DNA of 64,000 bases from Nitrosomonas sp. Is79A3. GTDB lineage: Bacteria > Pseudomonadota > Gammaproteobacteria > Burkholderiales > Nitrosomonadaceae. A model generated the notes under the pieces. That model did not search any database. It was given only the letters and a program-made list of their open reading frames with translations, and was not told the origin of the DNA. Shown here piece after piece: positions 36,270-46,852 of the stretch. The stretch is taken from the NCBI RefSeq assembly GCF_000219585.1, contig NC_015731.1, forward strand, positions 3,286,001-3,350,000. Reading direction: 5' to 3'. Position 1 is the stretch's first letter. Each line of letters starts with the position of its first letter. The translations under genes and the position numbers were made by a program.

Positions 36270-37310
36270 TTGGATATTACTGTAGCAATAGACTGTATGG
36301 GCGGTGATCATGGCCCGCACGTAACGGTTCCATCAGCAGTTGAATATTTGCGCAGCGATCCTGAAGCCAATATTATTCTAGTAGGCATTCCCGATGCCAT
36401 TGCGGCGGAGTTGCGCGCCGCAAATTCTGAATTTGGCCCGAGAATCCGGTTACATCCAGCAAGTGAAGTTGTCAGCATGGATGAATCCCCTGCAGTAGCC
36501 CTGCGAAGCAAGAAAGATTCTTCAATGCGTGTTTCCATTAATCTCGTCAAAACGGGTGAAGCGCAAGCTTGTATCAGCGCTGGAAATACGGGCGCGTTGC
36601 TGGCAACCTCCCGGTTTGTATTAAAAACAATCCCAGGAGTTGACCGCCCGGCACTTGCCGTCATATTACCCACTATTACTGGTCACACTTATGTATTGGA
36701 TCTGGGTGCCAACGTCGACTGCACAGCGGAGCACTTGTTCCAATTTGGACTCATGGGCGCTTCGCTGGTATCCTCGGTGGAGAATAAGGCATCCCCAAGC
36801 GTTGGTTTGCTCAACATTGGTGAAGAAGAGATCAAGGGAAATGAAATCGTTAAGCAAGCGGCTGAGTTACTGCGCAATAGCGGACTTAATTTTTATGGTA
36901 ATGTTGAAGGCAATGACATTTACAAAGGAACCACGGATGTCGTGGTTTGTGATGGATTTGTCGGCAATATCACCTTAAAAACTTCAGAAGGTCTGGCACA
37001 AATGCTGGCAACCTATTTACGCGAAGAATTCAGGCGCAATTTACTCACCAAATTAGCTGGTGTCATCGCAATGCCGGTCATCAATTCCTTTAAACGCCGC
37101 GTCGATCATCGCCGTTACAATGGCGCCAGTTTCCTGGGCTTACGCGGCATTGTGATTAAAAGTCATGGTTCTGCAGATAAATATGCGTTTGGTTTTGCCA
37201 TAAAACGCGCCGCTGAAGAAGTACGTGGCGGGATGCTGCGGCATATCAGTGAACGGGTAGCCGAGTTTTCCCGGCATTCTCAGGCCTCTTCAAAAGAAAT
37301 TATAAAATAA
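36270..37310 (+). CDS. plsX: phosphate acyltransferase PlsX
   Basis: A 346-residue protein from a TTG codon: [20 protein letters not shown] is the conserved N-terminus and leaves no room for a later start. Other family blocks are [13 protein letters not shown] and [16 protein letters not shown] [15 protein letters not shown]. It converts acyl-ACP to acyl-phosphate for phospholipid synthesis and is a peripheral membrane protein. Its last base is shared with the A of the fabH ATG (TAATG), so translation is coupled. Confidence 0.95.
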   Translation: MDITVAIDCMGGDHGPHVTVPSAVEYLRSDPEANIILVGIPDAIAAELRAANSEFGPRIRLHPASEVVSMDESPAVALRSKKDSSMRVSINLVKTGEAQACISAGNTGALLATSRFVLKTIPGVDRPALAVILPTITGHTYVLDLGANVDCTAEHLFQFGLMGASLVSSVENKASPSVGLLNIGEEEIKGNEIVKQAAELLRNSGLNFYGNVEGNDIYKGTTDVVVCDGFVGNITLKTSEGLAQMLATYLREEFRRNLLTKLAGVIAMPVINSFKRRVDHRRYNGASFLGLRGIVIKSHGSADKYAFGFAIKRAAEEVRGGMLRHISERVAEFSRHSQASSKEIIK

Positions 37311-38266
37311 TGTATTCAAGAATTACTGGAACAGGTAGTTATTTACCGGAAAAAATTCTCACCAACTTTGATCTGGAACGCATGATGGATACCAGTGACG
37401 AGTGGATACGAACGCGCACAGGTATCACCCAGCGGCATATTGCCAGTGAGGATCAGGTAGCCAGCGATTTGGCGTTCTATGCGTGTCAGAATGCTATGAA
37501 GGCTGCTGGCGTAACCAATAAAGATATCGATCTCATCATTGTCGCCACCACGACTCCGGACATGATCTTTCCGAGTACTGCTTGTATTCTGCAAAACAAA
37601 CTCGGCATAGAAAATTGCCCGGCATTTGATGTCCAAGCCGTCTGCAGTGGTTTTGTTTATGCGTTGGCGACCGCCGATATGTTCGTGAGTTCGGGTAAGT
37701 GTAGGAATGCTTTAGTGGTCGGTACCGAAATCTATTCTAAAATACTTGACTGGAACGATCGCAGCACCTGTGTTTTATTTGGTGATGGTGCCGGTGCAGT
37801 AGTGCTTTCACAAAGTGATCAACCAGGCATTTTATCCACTCATCTTCATGCCAATGGCAGTTATAGTAATATCTTATCAGCACCGGGTTGCATCAGCGGT
37901 GGAAAAGTACAAGGCACACCTTACATCAACATGGAAGGCAATACCGTTTTTAAATTTGCTGTCAAAGTACTGGAAGAAGTAGTACAAGAAGCTATAACCA
38001 AGAATAACTTGCAGACTACAGACATCGATTGGTTAATCCCTCATCAAGCCAATATCCGGATCATTCAATCAACGGCAAAAAAACTGGGATTACCCATGGA
38101 TAAAGTGGTGGTAGCTGTAGACAAACATGGCAACACTTCTGCGGCTTCCATTCCGCTCGCGCTTGACATGGCGGTACGTGACGGACGCATTCAGCCCGAT
38201 CAACTTATCCTATTGGAGGGTGTCGGTGGCGGGTTTACGTGGGGAGCAGTATTACTGCGCTGGTAA
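37310..38266 (+). CDS. fabH: beta-ketoacyl-ACP synthase III
   Basis: A 318-residue condensing enzyme with catalytic Cys112 (A-V-C-S-G-F), His in H-Q-A-N-I-R-I near 245, and Asn in H-G-N-T-S-A-A-S near 275. It starts fatty acid elongation by joining acetyl-CoA to malonyl-ACP. It is part of the plsX-fabH-fabD-fabG-acpP-fabF operon, three bases from fabD. Confidence 0.97.
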   Translation: MYSRITGTGSYLPEKILTNFDLERMMDTSDEWIRTRTGITQRHIASEDQVASDLAFYACQNAMKAAGVTNKDIDLIIVATTTPDMIFPSTACILQNKLGIENCPAFDVQAVCSGFVYALATADMFVSSGKCRNALVVGTEIYSKILDWNDRSTCVLFGDGAGAVVLSQSDQPGILSTHLHANGSYSNILSAPGCISGGKVQGTPYINMEGNTVFKFAVKVLEEVVQEAITKNNLQTTDIDWLIPHQANIRIIQSTAKKLGLPMDKVVVAVDKHGNTSAASIPLALDMAVRDGRIQPDQLILLEGVGGGFTWGAVLLRW

Positions 38267-38269
38267 TTT

Positions 38270-39214
38270 ATGAAATTTGCATTTGTATTTCCAGGTCAAG
38301 GGTCACAATCCGTTGGAATGATGAATGGGTATACGGATTTACCCATCGTTCAAGAAACCTTTCAGGAAGCATCCGACATCCTCAAGAAGGACTTCTGGTC
38401 CATGGTAAATAATGGATCGGCGGATGACCTCAATCTCACGATCAATACACAACCGCTCATGTTAACTGCAGGGGTGGCTGTATATCGTGCATGGAACAGT
38501 TTAGAAGGCGGCAAACCGGCATTACTGGCCGGGCATAGCCTGGGCGAATACACCGCATTGGTCGCAGCCGAGACGCTGAGTTTTACCGATGCCTTATCGC
38601 TGGTGCGCTTCCGTGCGCAAGCTATGCAACAGGCTGTACCGGAAGGTGTGGGTGGAATGGCAGCAATTCTCGGATTAGATGATGAAATCATCGAAACAAT
38701 ATGTCATGACATCACAAACCAAGGTAAAGGAGAATCTCTGGAGCCGGCCAACTTCAATTCACCGGGTCAGGTAGTAATTGCCGGGCACAGAAATGCCATC
38801 CTGCAAGGAATTGAAATGGCTAAATCAAAGGGGGCAAAACGAGCAATCATGTTGCCAATGAGTATCCCTTCGCATTGCTCACTGATGCAACCGGCAGCCG
38901 GAAGCATGCAGCAGCAACTGGAGCACGTGATGCTGCATGCCCCTAAAATACCAATTCTGCATAACGCCGATGTAAAACCGCATCCCGGCACGGCAGCCAT
39001 TAAAAAAATTTTAGTTCAACAACTTATCAGCCCCGTACGCTGGGTGGAAACTATTCGAGCCTTTGCCGCTGCCGGTATAACCCATGTTGTCGAATGCGGG
39101 CCAGGAAAGGTATTGGCCGGACTAAACAAACGCATCGATCAAAATTTGCAGCAGCTGTCATTGTCAAACAGTGAAACCATCAAACAAGCTGTTGATAATC
39201 TAAGGATAATATAA
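38270..39214 (+). CDS. fabD: malonyl-CoA:ACP transacylase
   Basis: A 314-residue protein with F-P-G-Q-G-S-Q (7-13), nucleophile Ser90 in G-H-S-L-G-E-Y, and the active-site His in the SIPSHCSLM segment near 204. It loads malonate onto ACP. It has the normal length and the usual place between fabH and fabG. Confidence 0.97.
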   Translation: MKFAFVFPGQGSQSVGMMNGYTDLPIVQETFQEASDILKKDFWSMVNNGSADDLNLTINTQPLMLTAGVAVYRAWNSLEGGKPALLAGHSLGEYTALVAAETLSFTDALSLVRFRAQAMQQAVPEGVGGMAAILGLDDEIIETICHDITNQGKGESLEPANFNSPGQVVIAGHRNAILQGIEMAKSKGAKRAIMLPMSIPSHCSLMQPAAGSMQQQLEHVMLHAPKIPILHNADVKPHPGTAAIKKILVQQLISPVRWVETIRAFAAAGITHVVECGPGKVLAGLNKRIDQNLQQLSLSNSETIKQAVDNLRII

Positions 39215-39268
39215 AAACAATGATCATTTACAACGAACAGTCATGGCTCTATTCATGGAGGTATGATT

Positions 39269-40006
39269 TTGGATAAAAAAATAACTTTAGTAACAGGCGC
39301 CAGCCGAGGGATAGGGCAAGCCATTGCACTTAAGCTGGGTCAGCTGGGTGCAATAGTGATTGGTACAGCGACCACTGAAAGCGGTGCCAACACGATTAAT
39401 CAATATTTGGAGAAAGCCGGTGCCAAAGGCATGGGCATTACTCTGAATGTGAATGATACCGGGCAAATTAACAATGCGATTCAAACCATTCGTGAAAAAT
39501 TTGGTGAAGTTGAGATATTGGTCAATAATGCCGGAGTCACGCGCGATAACCTGTTAGTCCGCATGAAAGATGAAGAATGGGATGAAATCATAGAAACTGA
39601 TCTAAAATCGGTGTTTCGACTCAGTCGCGCAGTCCTCCGTGCCATGATGAAAGCGCGTTACGGACGCATCATTAATATTTCCTCTGTTGTCGGCGCAATG
39701 GGAAATATGGGACAAACAAACTATGCTGCCGCTAAAGCGGGCATATTTGGTTTTAGTAAATCATTGGCACGGGAAGTCGGCAGTCGTAATATTACTGTAA
39801 ACTGTGTTGCCCCTGGTTTTATTGACACGGACATGACACGCTCACTGGCCGAGGAGTTTCAACAAAACTTAATACAGCATGTTCCTTTGGGAAGACTGGG
39901 GCGCCCTGAAGAAGTCGCTTCAGCGGTGGCGTTTTTAGCATCGTCGGCGGCTGGTTATATTACGGGCACCACACTCCATGTTAACGGCGGGATGTATATG
40001 GACTAA
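39269..40006 (+). CDS. fabG: 3-oxoacyl-ACP reductase
   Basis: A 245-residue SDR enzyme with T-G-A-S-R-G-I-G at the NADPH site, N-N-A-G near 85, and the Ser-Tyr-Lys triad (ISS... YAAAK near 150). The start is put at TTG 39269, because GGAGG at 39257-39261 is 7 nt before it. An in-frame ATG at 39263 lies only one base after that site. The enzyme reduces 3-oxoacyl-ACP in each elongation round. Confidence 0.95.
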   Translation: MDKKITLVTGASRGIGQAIALKLGQLGAIVIGTATTESGANTINQYLEKAGAKGMGITLNVNDTGQINNAIQTIREKFGEVEILVNNAGVTRDNLLVRMKDEEWDEIIETDLKSVFRLSRAVLRAMMKARYGRIINISSVVGAMGNMGQTNYAAAKAGIFGFSKSLAREVGSRNITVNCVAPGFIDTDMTRSLAEEFQQNLIQHVPLGRLGRPEEVASAVAFLASSAAGYITGTTLHVNGGMYMD

Positions 40007-40058
40007 TATCACAAATCGTTAGAGAATCGGAACTACGCGATTAGCAGTCATGTTTCAG

Positions 40059-40087
40059 TTTTGCTAGCATTGAAAATTTGCTAGAAT
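40059..40087 (+). promoter_or_regulatory. putative acpP promoter
   Basis: TTTTGC (40059-40064) and TAGAAT (40082-40087) with 17-nt spacing lie before acpP. The region is a near tandem repeat of TTTGCTAG(C/A)AT. A separate promoter for acpP would fit the high need for this protein. Confidence 0.45.
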
Positions 40088-40123
40088 GCAAATGTTTATC
40101 TTACCCGAGAAGGAAATACCTAG

Positions 40124-40360
40124 ATGGAAAATATTGAACAGCGTATTAAAAAGATTGTAGCTGAACAGCTTGGCGTGAATGAAGCAGAAGTCAAGAATGA
40201 ATCATCTTTTGTGAATGACCTGGGAGCAGATTCACTCGATACAGTCGAACTGGTAATGGCATTAGAAGAAGAGTTCGAATGCGAGATTCCAGATGAACAA
40301 GCTGAAAAAATAAATACCGTCCAGGAAGCGATTGACTACGTCACAGCTAATACTAATTAG
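40124..40360 (+). CDS. acpP: acyl carrier protein
   Basis: A 78-residue acidic protein with G-A-D-S-L-D-T-V-E; Ser37 is the site of the 4'-phosphopantetheine arm. AGAAGG lies 12 nt upstream. It carries growing acyl chains in fatty acid synthesis and sits between fabG and fabF as in E. coli. Confidence 0.97.
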   Translation: MENIEQRIKKIVAEQLGVNEAEVKNESSFVNDLGADSLDTVELVMALEEEFECEIPDEQAEKINTVQEAIDYVTANTN

Positions 40361-40396
40361 TATTTTGTTTTTCAAGTACATGTAAGCGGAGTTATT

Positions 40397-41638
40397 TTGT
40401 CCAAACGTAAGGTAGTAGTTACCGGATTGGGTATTGTGTCGCCTGTTGGAAACACGGTATCAAGCGCATGGGAGAATATCATCTCAGGAAAATCCGGTAT
40501 CACTCGGATAACCCGTTTTGATGCATCCAATTTCACTTCACAAATCGCCGGTGAAGTGAAAGATTTTGATATTCAGCAATATTTGTCTGCCAAAGAGGCC
40601 CGCCGCATGGATACCTTTATTCATTATGGTATGGCAGCAGCAATTCAAGCTGTTAAAGATGCTGGTATAGATGAAGCTGGACAACTTGACCCGGAACGGA
40701 TCGGTGTCAATATCGGCTCAGGCATTGGCGGATTGCCCATGATTGAGCATACAGATACTGCTTATCATGCAGGTGGGCCACGCAAAATATCACCTTTCTT
40801 TATTCCCAGTACTATCATCAACATGATCGCAGGTAACTTATCCATTATGTATGGATATAAAGGTCCCAACATTGCGATTGTGACAGCTTGCACCACAGCC
40901 ACACACAGTATTGGCAGCTCGGCCCGCATGATTGAATATGGCGATGCCGATGTCATGGTGTGCGGCGGTGCCGAATCATGCGTAACGCCGCTCGCCATCG
41001 GCGGATTTGCTGCTGCAAGAGCCTTATCGGCACACAATGCCGATCCGGCAACTGCGAGCCGTCCCTGGGATATCAACCGTGATGGCTTTGTACTCGGTGA
41101 GGGTGCCGGGGTTTTGGTGCTGGAAGAGATAGAACACGCCAAACGCCGGGGAGCAAAAATTTATGCAGAATTAGCTGGCTTTGGCATGAGTGCTGATGCA
41201 TATCATATGACCGCGCCTAGCGACGATGGTGAAGGCGCAGCACGTTGCATGTCTAACGCACTTAAAAATGCAGGCATTAATACCACAGAAGTCGACTACG
41301 TTAATGCACATGGCACGTCCACGCCACTGGGTGATATTGCTGAAACAATAGCAGTTAAACGATGCTTCGGTGACCATGCGAGCAAACTTGCCGTTAATTC
41401 AACCAAGTCGATGACTGGACATTTACTCGGCGCCGCCGGAGGTGTGGAAGCAATTTTCTCTGTATTGGCTATACATCATCAAATTGCCCCCCCCACAATC
41501 AACCTTGTCAATCAAGATCCGCAATGTGACCTGGACTATATCCCTAATACAGCAAGAGCTATGGACATCAAAGTTGCACTATCGAATTCCTTCGGGTTTG
41601 GGGGAACTAACGGAACGCTTGTTTTCCGTAGCGTATAA
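40397..41638 (+). CDS. fabF: beta-ketoacyl-ACP synthase II
   Basis: A 413-residue enzyme from a TTG codon with GCGGAG upstream. The catalytic residues are Cys165 (T-A-C-T-T-A), His in N-A-H-G-T-S-T-P near 305, and His in [10 protein letters not shown] near 342. It elongates acyl-ACP with malonyl-ACP. It follows acpP by 36 nt. Confidence 0.97.
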   Translation: MSKRKVVVTGLGIVSPVGNTVSSAWENIISGKSGITRITRFDASNFTSQIAGEVKDFDIQQYLSAKEARRMDTFIHYGMAAAIQAVKDAGIDEAGQLDPERIGVNIGSGIGGLPMIEHTDTAYHAGGPRKISPFFIPSTIINMIAGNLSIMYGYKGPNIAIVTACTTATHSIGSSARMIEYGDADVMVCGGAESCVTPLAIGGFAAARALSAHNADPATASRPWDINRDGFVLGEGAGVLVLEEIEHAKRRGAKIYAELAGFGMSADAYHMTAPSDDGEGAARCMSNALKNAGINTTEVDYVNAHGTSTPLGDIAETIAVKRCFGDHASKLAVNSTKSMTGHLLGAAGGVEAIFSVLAIHHQIAPPTINLVNQDPQCDLDYIPNTARAMDIKVALSNSFGFGGTNGTLVFRSV

Positions 41639-41661
41639 AAAATTTCATCTTTTTGTGGCGC

Positions 41662-42657
41662 ATGCCTACGCTAAAACGCCTTCTAATTTCGATCGCTTCT
41701 ATCGCCATTCTACTAATGGGATGGCTTTATCTTCATGTTCATTCAAATATTTCTCTTCCTGCTACACCCTATGAGTTCTCAATCCGTCCTGGTAGTAATC
41801 TAAAACAAGTTTCGCAACAACTGGCTGATGCGGGTGTTTTTCCCAGTAAATGGCCATTGATACTATTAGCACGTTATCTGAATCAGGAATCAGCAATCAG
41901 AGCTGGCGACTATCAGCTGAATGAAAATATCTCTCAAATAGCGCTATTAGATTATCTGACCAAGGGTGATGCAAAGCAGAATGAAATAAGATTTCTTGAA
42001 GGTTCCACTTTTGCGCAAATGCGCAAAGTATTAAACGAACACCCTGCCATACAAAGCCATACAGCCAGCCTGAGTGATCAGGAAATTCTACAATTAATCG
42101 GCGCAACTGAAACAGCTGCCGAAGGATTATTTTTCCCAGATACTTATTATTTTATTAAAAATAGCAGTGATATAGAAATTCTGCAGCGTGCCTATCAAAC
42201 CATGCAGAATCATTTACAATCCAACTGGTCGTCACGCGCCGATTCTTTGCCATTGGCCACACCTTATGAAGCGCTCATTCTAGCCTCATTAGTAGAGAAA
42301 GAAACCGGCCTGGAAAGTGATCGCACTACGATAGCCAGTGTATTTATTAACCGGTTGCGTAAGGGCATGCGATTGCAAACAGATCCCACCATTATCTATG
42401 GTTTGGGTGAACAATTTGATGGAAACCTGCGCAAAAAAGACCTGCTCGCCGATCAGGAATATAATACCTATACGCGCCCAGGCTTGCCGCCCACTCCCAT
42501 TGCGCTACCCAGTCTAGCTTCCATCCGTGCAGCACTTAATCCAGCTGAAACCGATGCACTCTATTTTGTCGCAAAAGGAAATGGAGAATCTCAATTTTCT
42601 AGTAATCTGGCAGACCATAATAAAGCGGTCAATAAATACCAAAAACTAAAAAAATAA
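41662..42657 (+). CDS. mltG: endolytic transglycosylase MltG
   Basis: A 331-residue protein from ATG 41662; a TTG at 41653 would add three residues, and neither has a clear ribosome-binding site. A membrane anchor (about 6-24) is followed by the YceG domain with catalytic Glu in L-A-S-L-V-E-K-E-T-G, then Q-T-D-P-T-I-I-Y-G-L and Y-N-T-Y-x-x-x-G-L-P-P-T-P-I. It cleaves nascent glycan strands and ends their polymerisation. It follows fabF closely. In many relatives tmk and holB come next; here a glycosyltransferase gene does. Confidence 0.92.
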   Translation: MPTLKRLLISIASIAILLMGWLYLHVHSNISLPATPYEFSIRPGSNLKQVSQQLADAGVFPSKWPLILLARYLNQESAIRAGDYQLNENISQIALLDYLTKGDAKQNEIRFLEGSTFAQMRKVLNEHPAIQSHTASLSDQEILQLIGATETAAEGLFFPDTYYFIKNSSDIEILQRAYQTMQNHLQSNWSSRADSLPLATPYEALILASLVEKETGLESDRTTIASVFINRLRKGMRLQTDPTIIYGLGEQFDGNLRKKDLLADQEYNTYTRPGLPPTPIALPSLASIRAALNPAETDALYFVAKGNGESQFSSNLADHNKAVNKYQKLKK

Positions 42658-42704
42658 AATCATGCCGCCAATAATCAAGTATCAATCTTAATCTGTGGAG
42701 CTAC

Positions 42705-45293
42705 ATGACCCAATTTTCAATCATAGTACCCACACTGAATGAATCCGAGAATATTGATTTACTCTTATCCCGCATATTTGCACTGAATTTTGCACCGGGT
42801 AGTTTTGAAGTCATTTTTGTTGATGATGGCTCCACGGATGGCACCCCCGACAAGGTGCGCGCCTGGGAAAATAGATCAAACGTGCATCTCATCGAACGGC
42901 GGGAGAAACCGGATTTGACCGCATCGATACTGGCAGGAGCTGCTGCAGCGCAAAGCGATGTCATTGTGGTTATGGATGCAGATCTCAGCCATCCGCCCGA
43001 ACGCTTACCGGCTGTCGTCACGCCCATACTGAACAACACCCATGACGTAGCCATTGGTAGCCGCTATATTACCGGCGGAAGTACTGAGAATTGGCCACTG
43101 TATCGGCAATTACTGTCACGTGTTGGTGGCTGGATAGCGCGCCCGATTTGTGATGTAAATGACGCCACGTCCGGTTTTTTTGCATTCCGTCGTGAACTGA
43201 TTGGAAGTATTTCAAATACTGCACATGGCTACAAAATTCTACTCGAGCTGCTCATGGCCAATCAGGGAAAGCTTCGCGTCATCGAAGTGCCTATTTGTTT
43301 CCATGATCGCACGCATGGCACTTCCAAATTGTCTTTTTCGCATCAGCAAGCTTATATACAACGCCTGATCACACTAGCCGGAGGCACGGCCACACTCAAT
43401 ACGGCTGGCCGCTTTGCTGCGGTGGGATTGCTGGGCGTTTTAATTGACGCGATCATTTTCCAATGGATGATCAGTCGTGGCGCCGGGCTTGCTCTAGCCC
43501 ACTTCGTAAGTTTCTTTGTCGCCGCAACGGCTAACTATACCCTTAATTCAAAATGGGCGTTCCGTGAACATCACACAGGCTATCTGCAATGGCATCAATT
43601 TGGCCGTTTCCTGACTGTGGGTGCATTCGCGTTATTACTGCGCGGAGGTGTATTAGCTTTACTCGTTTATATCTGGCACGTACCGCCTCTGCTGGCAATT
43701 TTTCCGGCGATCATCGCTACAGCGGCCGTAAACTACTTAGGCTCAGCTTTTTATGTATTCCCCAATAAAGAAGACCCGCCATCTCTGGAGATACGCTGGC
43801 GCACTGCAGCAATTGGTATTGTAATATTTATCATATTACTGCGTTTGGTTTATTTTGGTTTGGCACAACTCATCCCAGACGAAGCTTATTACTGGCAGTA
43901 TGCGCAACACATGGATCTGAGCTTCTATGATCATCCTCCCATGGTGGCCTGGCTAATCTGGTTCGGCACATCATTACTGGGACACAATGAATTTGGTGTA
44001 CGCATTGGTGCTCTTCTCTGCGGTTTTGTAACCATGGGTTATCTATACGCATTGGCGCAAAACCTGTACAACAAATCTACCGCAATGCGCACTGTATTAT
44101 TGTTGTCTATATTGCCAATGGGATTTGCTTCTGGCCTACTGATGACACCCGATGCCCCATTAGTCGCAACTTGGGCTGCCACACTGTATTACATGGAGCG
44201 TGCGTTATTAGCTGGCCAACGCACGGCATGGCTAGGTATGGGAATCGCTTTCGGTCTCGGATTACTATCCAAATACACAGTGGGGTTATTGGGTATTGCG
44301 GCATTGGTATTTGTCATAGTAGATCCAACAGCACGCCGCTGGATGAAACATCCTCCCCCTTATCTGGCCGCGTTATTGGCATTGTTACTCTTTTCGCCGG
44401 CCATCATTTGGAACTACGAAAATAATTGGGCATCCTTTGCCTTTCAGTCGAATCGCGTGCTGGCCGATAGTTTTAAATTTTCAGTACATTATTTGATTGC
44501 CCACATTATCATCCTGCTAACCCCAGTCGGCTTTCTTGCAGCTGCATTGGCCTTATTTACAATCAAAAAACCTGAAGCGCATCAAATTGAACGCAGGCGC
44601 CAGTTATTCGTACAGATATTCACCGGCGTTCCATTGTTCATTTGTTTTGCACTCAGTACTTTTGATGCGCCGCGCTTTCACTGGACTGGCCCAATCTGGC
44701 TTGCAATATTACCAACTATCGCCTGGATGATCAGTCAGACCGATCACCTGGGCGCTTTGGCCAAACGCATCCAGACGTCTTGGCGAGTAACCATTATTAC
44801 ATGCATCTTTGCGTATGCCTTTGTACTGCACTACGTAGTACTGGGAATTCCAGGAATTCCTTACCACCTGTTCACTGAACATTATTTCTGGCGAGAAACA
44901 GCTACTGAAATTACACAGATTGCCGAAGAAGTCAAAAATCAAACCGGCAAAGAGCCCATTATTGTCGGCATGAGCAAGTGGTCTGTTGCCAGCGCACTAT
45001 ATTTTTACACCCATGGTAACGCACAGTTAGATATCCGCTCACGCAATATGTTTGGTGATAGCGGTGCCATGTATGAATTCTGGTTTCCTTCTCAAGCCCC
45101 GACCGGCCGGCCCATCATTCAGGTAGGCATGAAGCGCCGCCATTTAGAAAAAACCCGGATGGGCACTGATGTTAAGCAGATGCTTGATCAACCTGGCGCC
45201 ATTGAGTACCGTGTCATTGAACGCTATGGCACACCGGTGCGTCGCGTTTACTATCGAGTTTCCCAGGGGTTTAAAGGGGCAAATTTGCCGTAA
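42705..45293 (+). CDS. three-domain glycosyltransferase (GT2 + GtrA + GT39-like)
   Basis: An 862-residue protein. Residues 1-230 are a polyprenyl-phosphate sugar synthase domain (FSIIVPTLNESENIDLLL, D-D-G-S-T-D-G, M-D-A-D-L-S-H-P). Residues 235-355 form a GtrA-like membrane domain with four helices (TAGRFAAVGLLGVLIDA, then N-Y-T-L-N-S-K-W-A-F). Residues 370-862 form an ArnT/PMT-like integral membrane transferase (LIPDEAYYWQYAQHMDLSFYDHPPMVAW). It could make the lipid-linked sugar, flip it and transfer it to a periplasmic acceptor such as lipid A or a glycan; the acceptor is unknown. GGAG precedes the ATG. Combining all three steps in one chain is unusual. Confidence 0.85.
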   Translation: MTQFSIIVPTLNESENIDLLLSRIFALNFAPGSFEVIFVDDGSTDGTPDKVRAWENRSNVHLIERREKPDLTASILAGAAAAQSDVIVVMDADLSHPPERLPAVVTPILNNTHDVAIGSRYITGGSTENWPLYRQLLSRVGGWIARPICDVNDATSGFFAFRRELIGSISNTAHGYKILLELLMANQGKLRVIEVPICFHDRTHGTSKLSFSHQQAYIQRLITLAGGTATLNTAGRFAAVGLLGVLIDAIIFQWMISRGAGLALAHFVSFFVAATANYTLNSKWAFREHHTGYLQWHQFGRFLTVGAFALLLRGGVLALLVYIWHVPPLLAIFPAIIATAAVNYLGSAFYVFPNKEDPPSLEIRWRTAAIGIVIFIILLRLVYFGLAQLIPDEAYYWQYAQHMDLSFYDHPPMVAWLIWFGTSLLGHNEFGVRIGALLCGFVTMGYLYALAQNLYNKSTAMRTVLLLSILPMGFASGLLMTPDAPLVATWAATLYYMERALLAGQRTAWLGMGIAFGLGLLSKYTVGLLGIAALVFVIVDPTARRWMKHPPPYLAALLALLLFSPAIIWNYENNWASFAFQSNRVLADSFKFSVHYLIAHIIILLTPVGFLAAALALFTIKKPEAHQIERRRQLFVQIFTGVPLFICFALSTFDAPRFHWTGPIWLAILPTIAWMISQTDHLGALAKRIQTSWRVTIITCIFAYAFVLHYVVLGIPGIPYHLFTEHYFWRETATEITQIAEEVKNQTGKEPIIVGMSKWSVASALYFYTHGNAQLDIRSRNMFGDSGAMYEFWFPSQAPTGRPIIQVGMKRRHLEKTRMGTDVKQMLDQPGAIEYRVIERYGTPVRRVYYRVSQGFKGANLP

Positions 45294-45297
45294 TGCA

Positions 45298-45434
45298 TTA
45301 ACAGGCCGTTGAAAAACTATCTGCGGTGTTAAAAACAGACTCAAAATGCTCATTTATTAAGCATAAACTGCGCTTTTTCGCTTGTTTTTGCCTTGCATCG
45401 GCTGCCTCGAAAATGTTTTTCAATGGTCTGTTAA
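45298..45434. repeat. 137-bp element with terminal inverted repeats
   Basis: TTAACAGGCCGTTGAAAAAC (45298-45317) is matched, inverted, by GTTTTTCAATGGTCTGTTAA (45415-45434), 18 of 20 bases. The inside has no gene. It has the form of a miniature transposon with TTAA-like tips and lies between two convergent genes, just after a stop codon. It is a different family from the three ~110-bp repeats. Confidence 0.7.
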
Positions 45435-45514
45435 AAGCATCTGTACAGAAAGATCAATCTGACACGCAATTTGTGCTAAAAATTATGACTACCAAGTTTC
45501 AAGTATTCTTATTT

Positions 45515-45931
45515 TTACTTGATCGAGTATTCCGTAACCTGCCATGTTTCATTTTGTGCTTTTGCCAGCGTTACCGTCTCAAATGCCAATCCTTTTTCTG
45601 GGAAAGTTGTGTAAAACTGGAGCACAACATATTCCCCATCTGGAAACCCCGATAATGATTTTCCAGATGCTGCCGTCGCAATATACCTAGCACTCATTGC
45701 GCCACGTGACGCTCTAATTGCTGTGATCAATTTGATCCATTCAGACTCAGATGTTTTCAACTTAAATAGCGCGGAGGAATTTTCCCAGCTTTCTTTATAT
45801 TTTCCACTATCGACCAGCCCAAGCCAGGAACGTGCGCTGTTTTCTACTTTTTCGAGAATATTGCTCTCTTGCGCATAAACAACACTTGTACAAAAAAGCA
45901 ACAGTAATAACACAATTAACCGTTTTGTCAT
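45515..45931 (-). CDS. exported DUF4019 protein
   Basis: A 138-residue protein from ATG 45931, chosen for AGGAG six bases upstream; the longer frame adds an unlikely leader. A signal peptide ends near residue 21 (V-V-Y-A-Q). The DUF4019 pattern follows: W-L-x-L-V-D-S-G-K-Y-x-x-S-W, then F-P-D-G-E-Y-V-V-L-Q-F-Y-T-T-F-P and W-Q-V-T-E-Y. The fold is probably of the NTF2-like cone type. The function is unknown. It is close to the ZIP transporter gene (49 nt upstream on the same strand). Confidence 0.8.
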   Translation of the reverse strand: MTKRLIVLLLLLFCTSVVYAQESNILEKVENSARSWLGLVDSGKYKESWENSSALFKLKTSESEWIKLITAIRASRGAMSARYIATAASGKSLSGFPDGEYVVLQFYTTFPEKGLAFETVTLAKAQNETWQVTEYSIK

Positions 45932-45979
45932 TGCAACTCCTAATAAAAAAACTCCGTATTTTGCAATCACCACACGCGC

Positions 45980-46780
45980 CTAGTCATGCGGAAAAATATT
46001 CCCTATCAGCCAGATAGTGGATATTCCTAATAATATTAATGCGACTTGCTGGATAGTTGCATTAATTTCCGGGCGTTTATGCAAACTTGGAATCAAATCA
46101 GACATCGCCACATAAATCATACTGGCTGAGGCAAGCCCTAATAGCGGCTGTACCAGAAAACTCATCTTGTGCAACATGAAATAGGCCAATACACCGCCAA
46201 CCAAGGTCGCTAAACTGGATAACAAATTCATCAAAAATGCCATGCGGCGCGTGTAACCGGAATTCAAAAGGATTATGAAATCCCCTGCTTCTTGAGGAAT
46301 TTCATGGGCGATAATCGCGATGGATGTCACAATACCCAATTGCACGTCAACCATGAAAGCAGCAGCAATTAAAATACCGTCGACAAAATTATGAAAGGTA
46401 TCCCCCACAATAACCATCATTCCGCTACGCCCGTGATCATGCTCATGCTGATTAGCTATCGGTGCCGCGGATCCATGTAATGGGTCATGCACTTCGCAAT
46501 CCTCGATATGGCAATGACGCCACAACACTAATTTCTCCAGAATAAAAAAAATCAGAATCCCAATTAACACGGTGACGGTCACCTGCATCGGGTTCTCAGA
46601 AAGCTCAAATGCTTCTGGCAAGGTATTGAGAAAAGCGGCTCCCAATAATGCGCCAATCGCATAAGAAACCAATATGGAAAGCCACGACACCCGCATATTG
46701 AATGCCAATATTGCTGCACACAATAAGCTTAATATTCCTCCAAATAAGCTGGCAACAATAATCCAAGTAAGCGTTGACAT
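45980..46780 (-). CDS. ZIP family metal transporter
   Basis: A 266-residue membrane protein with about eight helices. The metal-site motifs H-N-F-V-D-G-I-L-I (about 130-138) and H-E-I-P-Q-E-A-G-D-F (about 158-167) are present. A His-rich cytoplasmic loop lies between helices 3 and 4 (HCHIEDCEVHD and NQHEHDHGRSG). ZIP proteins bring Zn2+ or other divalent metals into the cytoplasm. It is the uptake counterpart of the CzcCBA exporter elsewhere in the window. Confidence 0.9.
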   Translation of the reverse strand: MSTLTWIIVASLFGGILSLLCAAILAFNMRVSWLSILVSYAIGALLGAAFLNTLPEAFELSENPMQVTVTVLIGILIFFILEKLVLWRHCHIEDCEVHDPLHGSAAPIANQHEHDHGRSGMMVIVGDTFHNFVDGILIAAAFMVDVQLGIVTSIAIIAHEIPQEAGDFIILLNSGYTRRMAFLMNLLSSLATLVGGVLAYFMLHKMSFLVQPLLGLASASMIYVAMSDLIPSLHKRPEINATIQQVALILLGISTIWLIGNIFPHD

Positions 46781-46852
46781 AAAGTTAATTGAAAAATAAA
46801 GGCGGGATTATACGCTGTTACAAGGCAATAATTTAACAAGTTAAAGCAGCGT

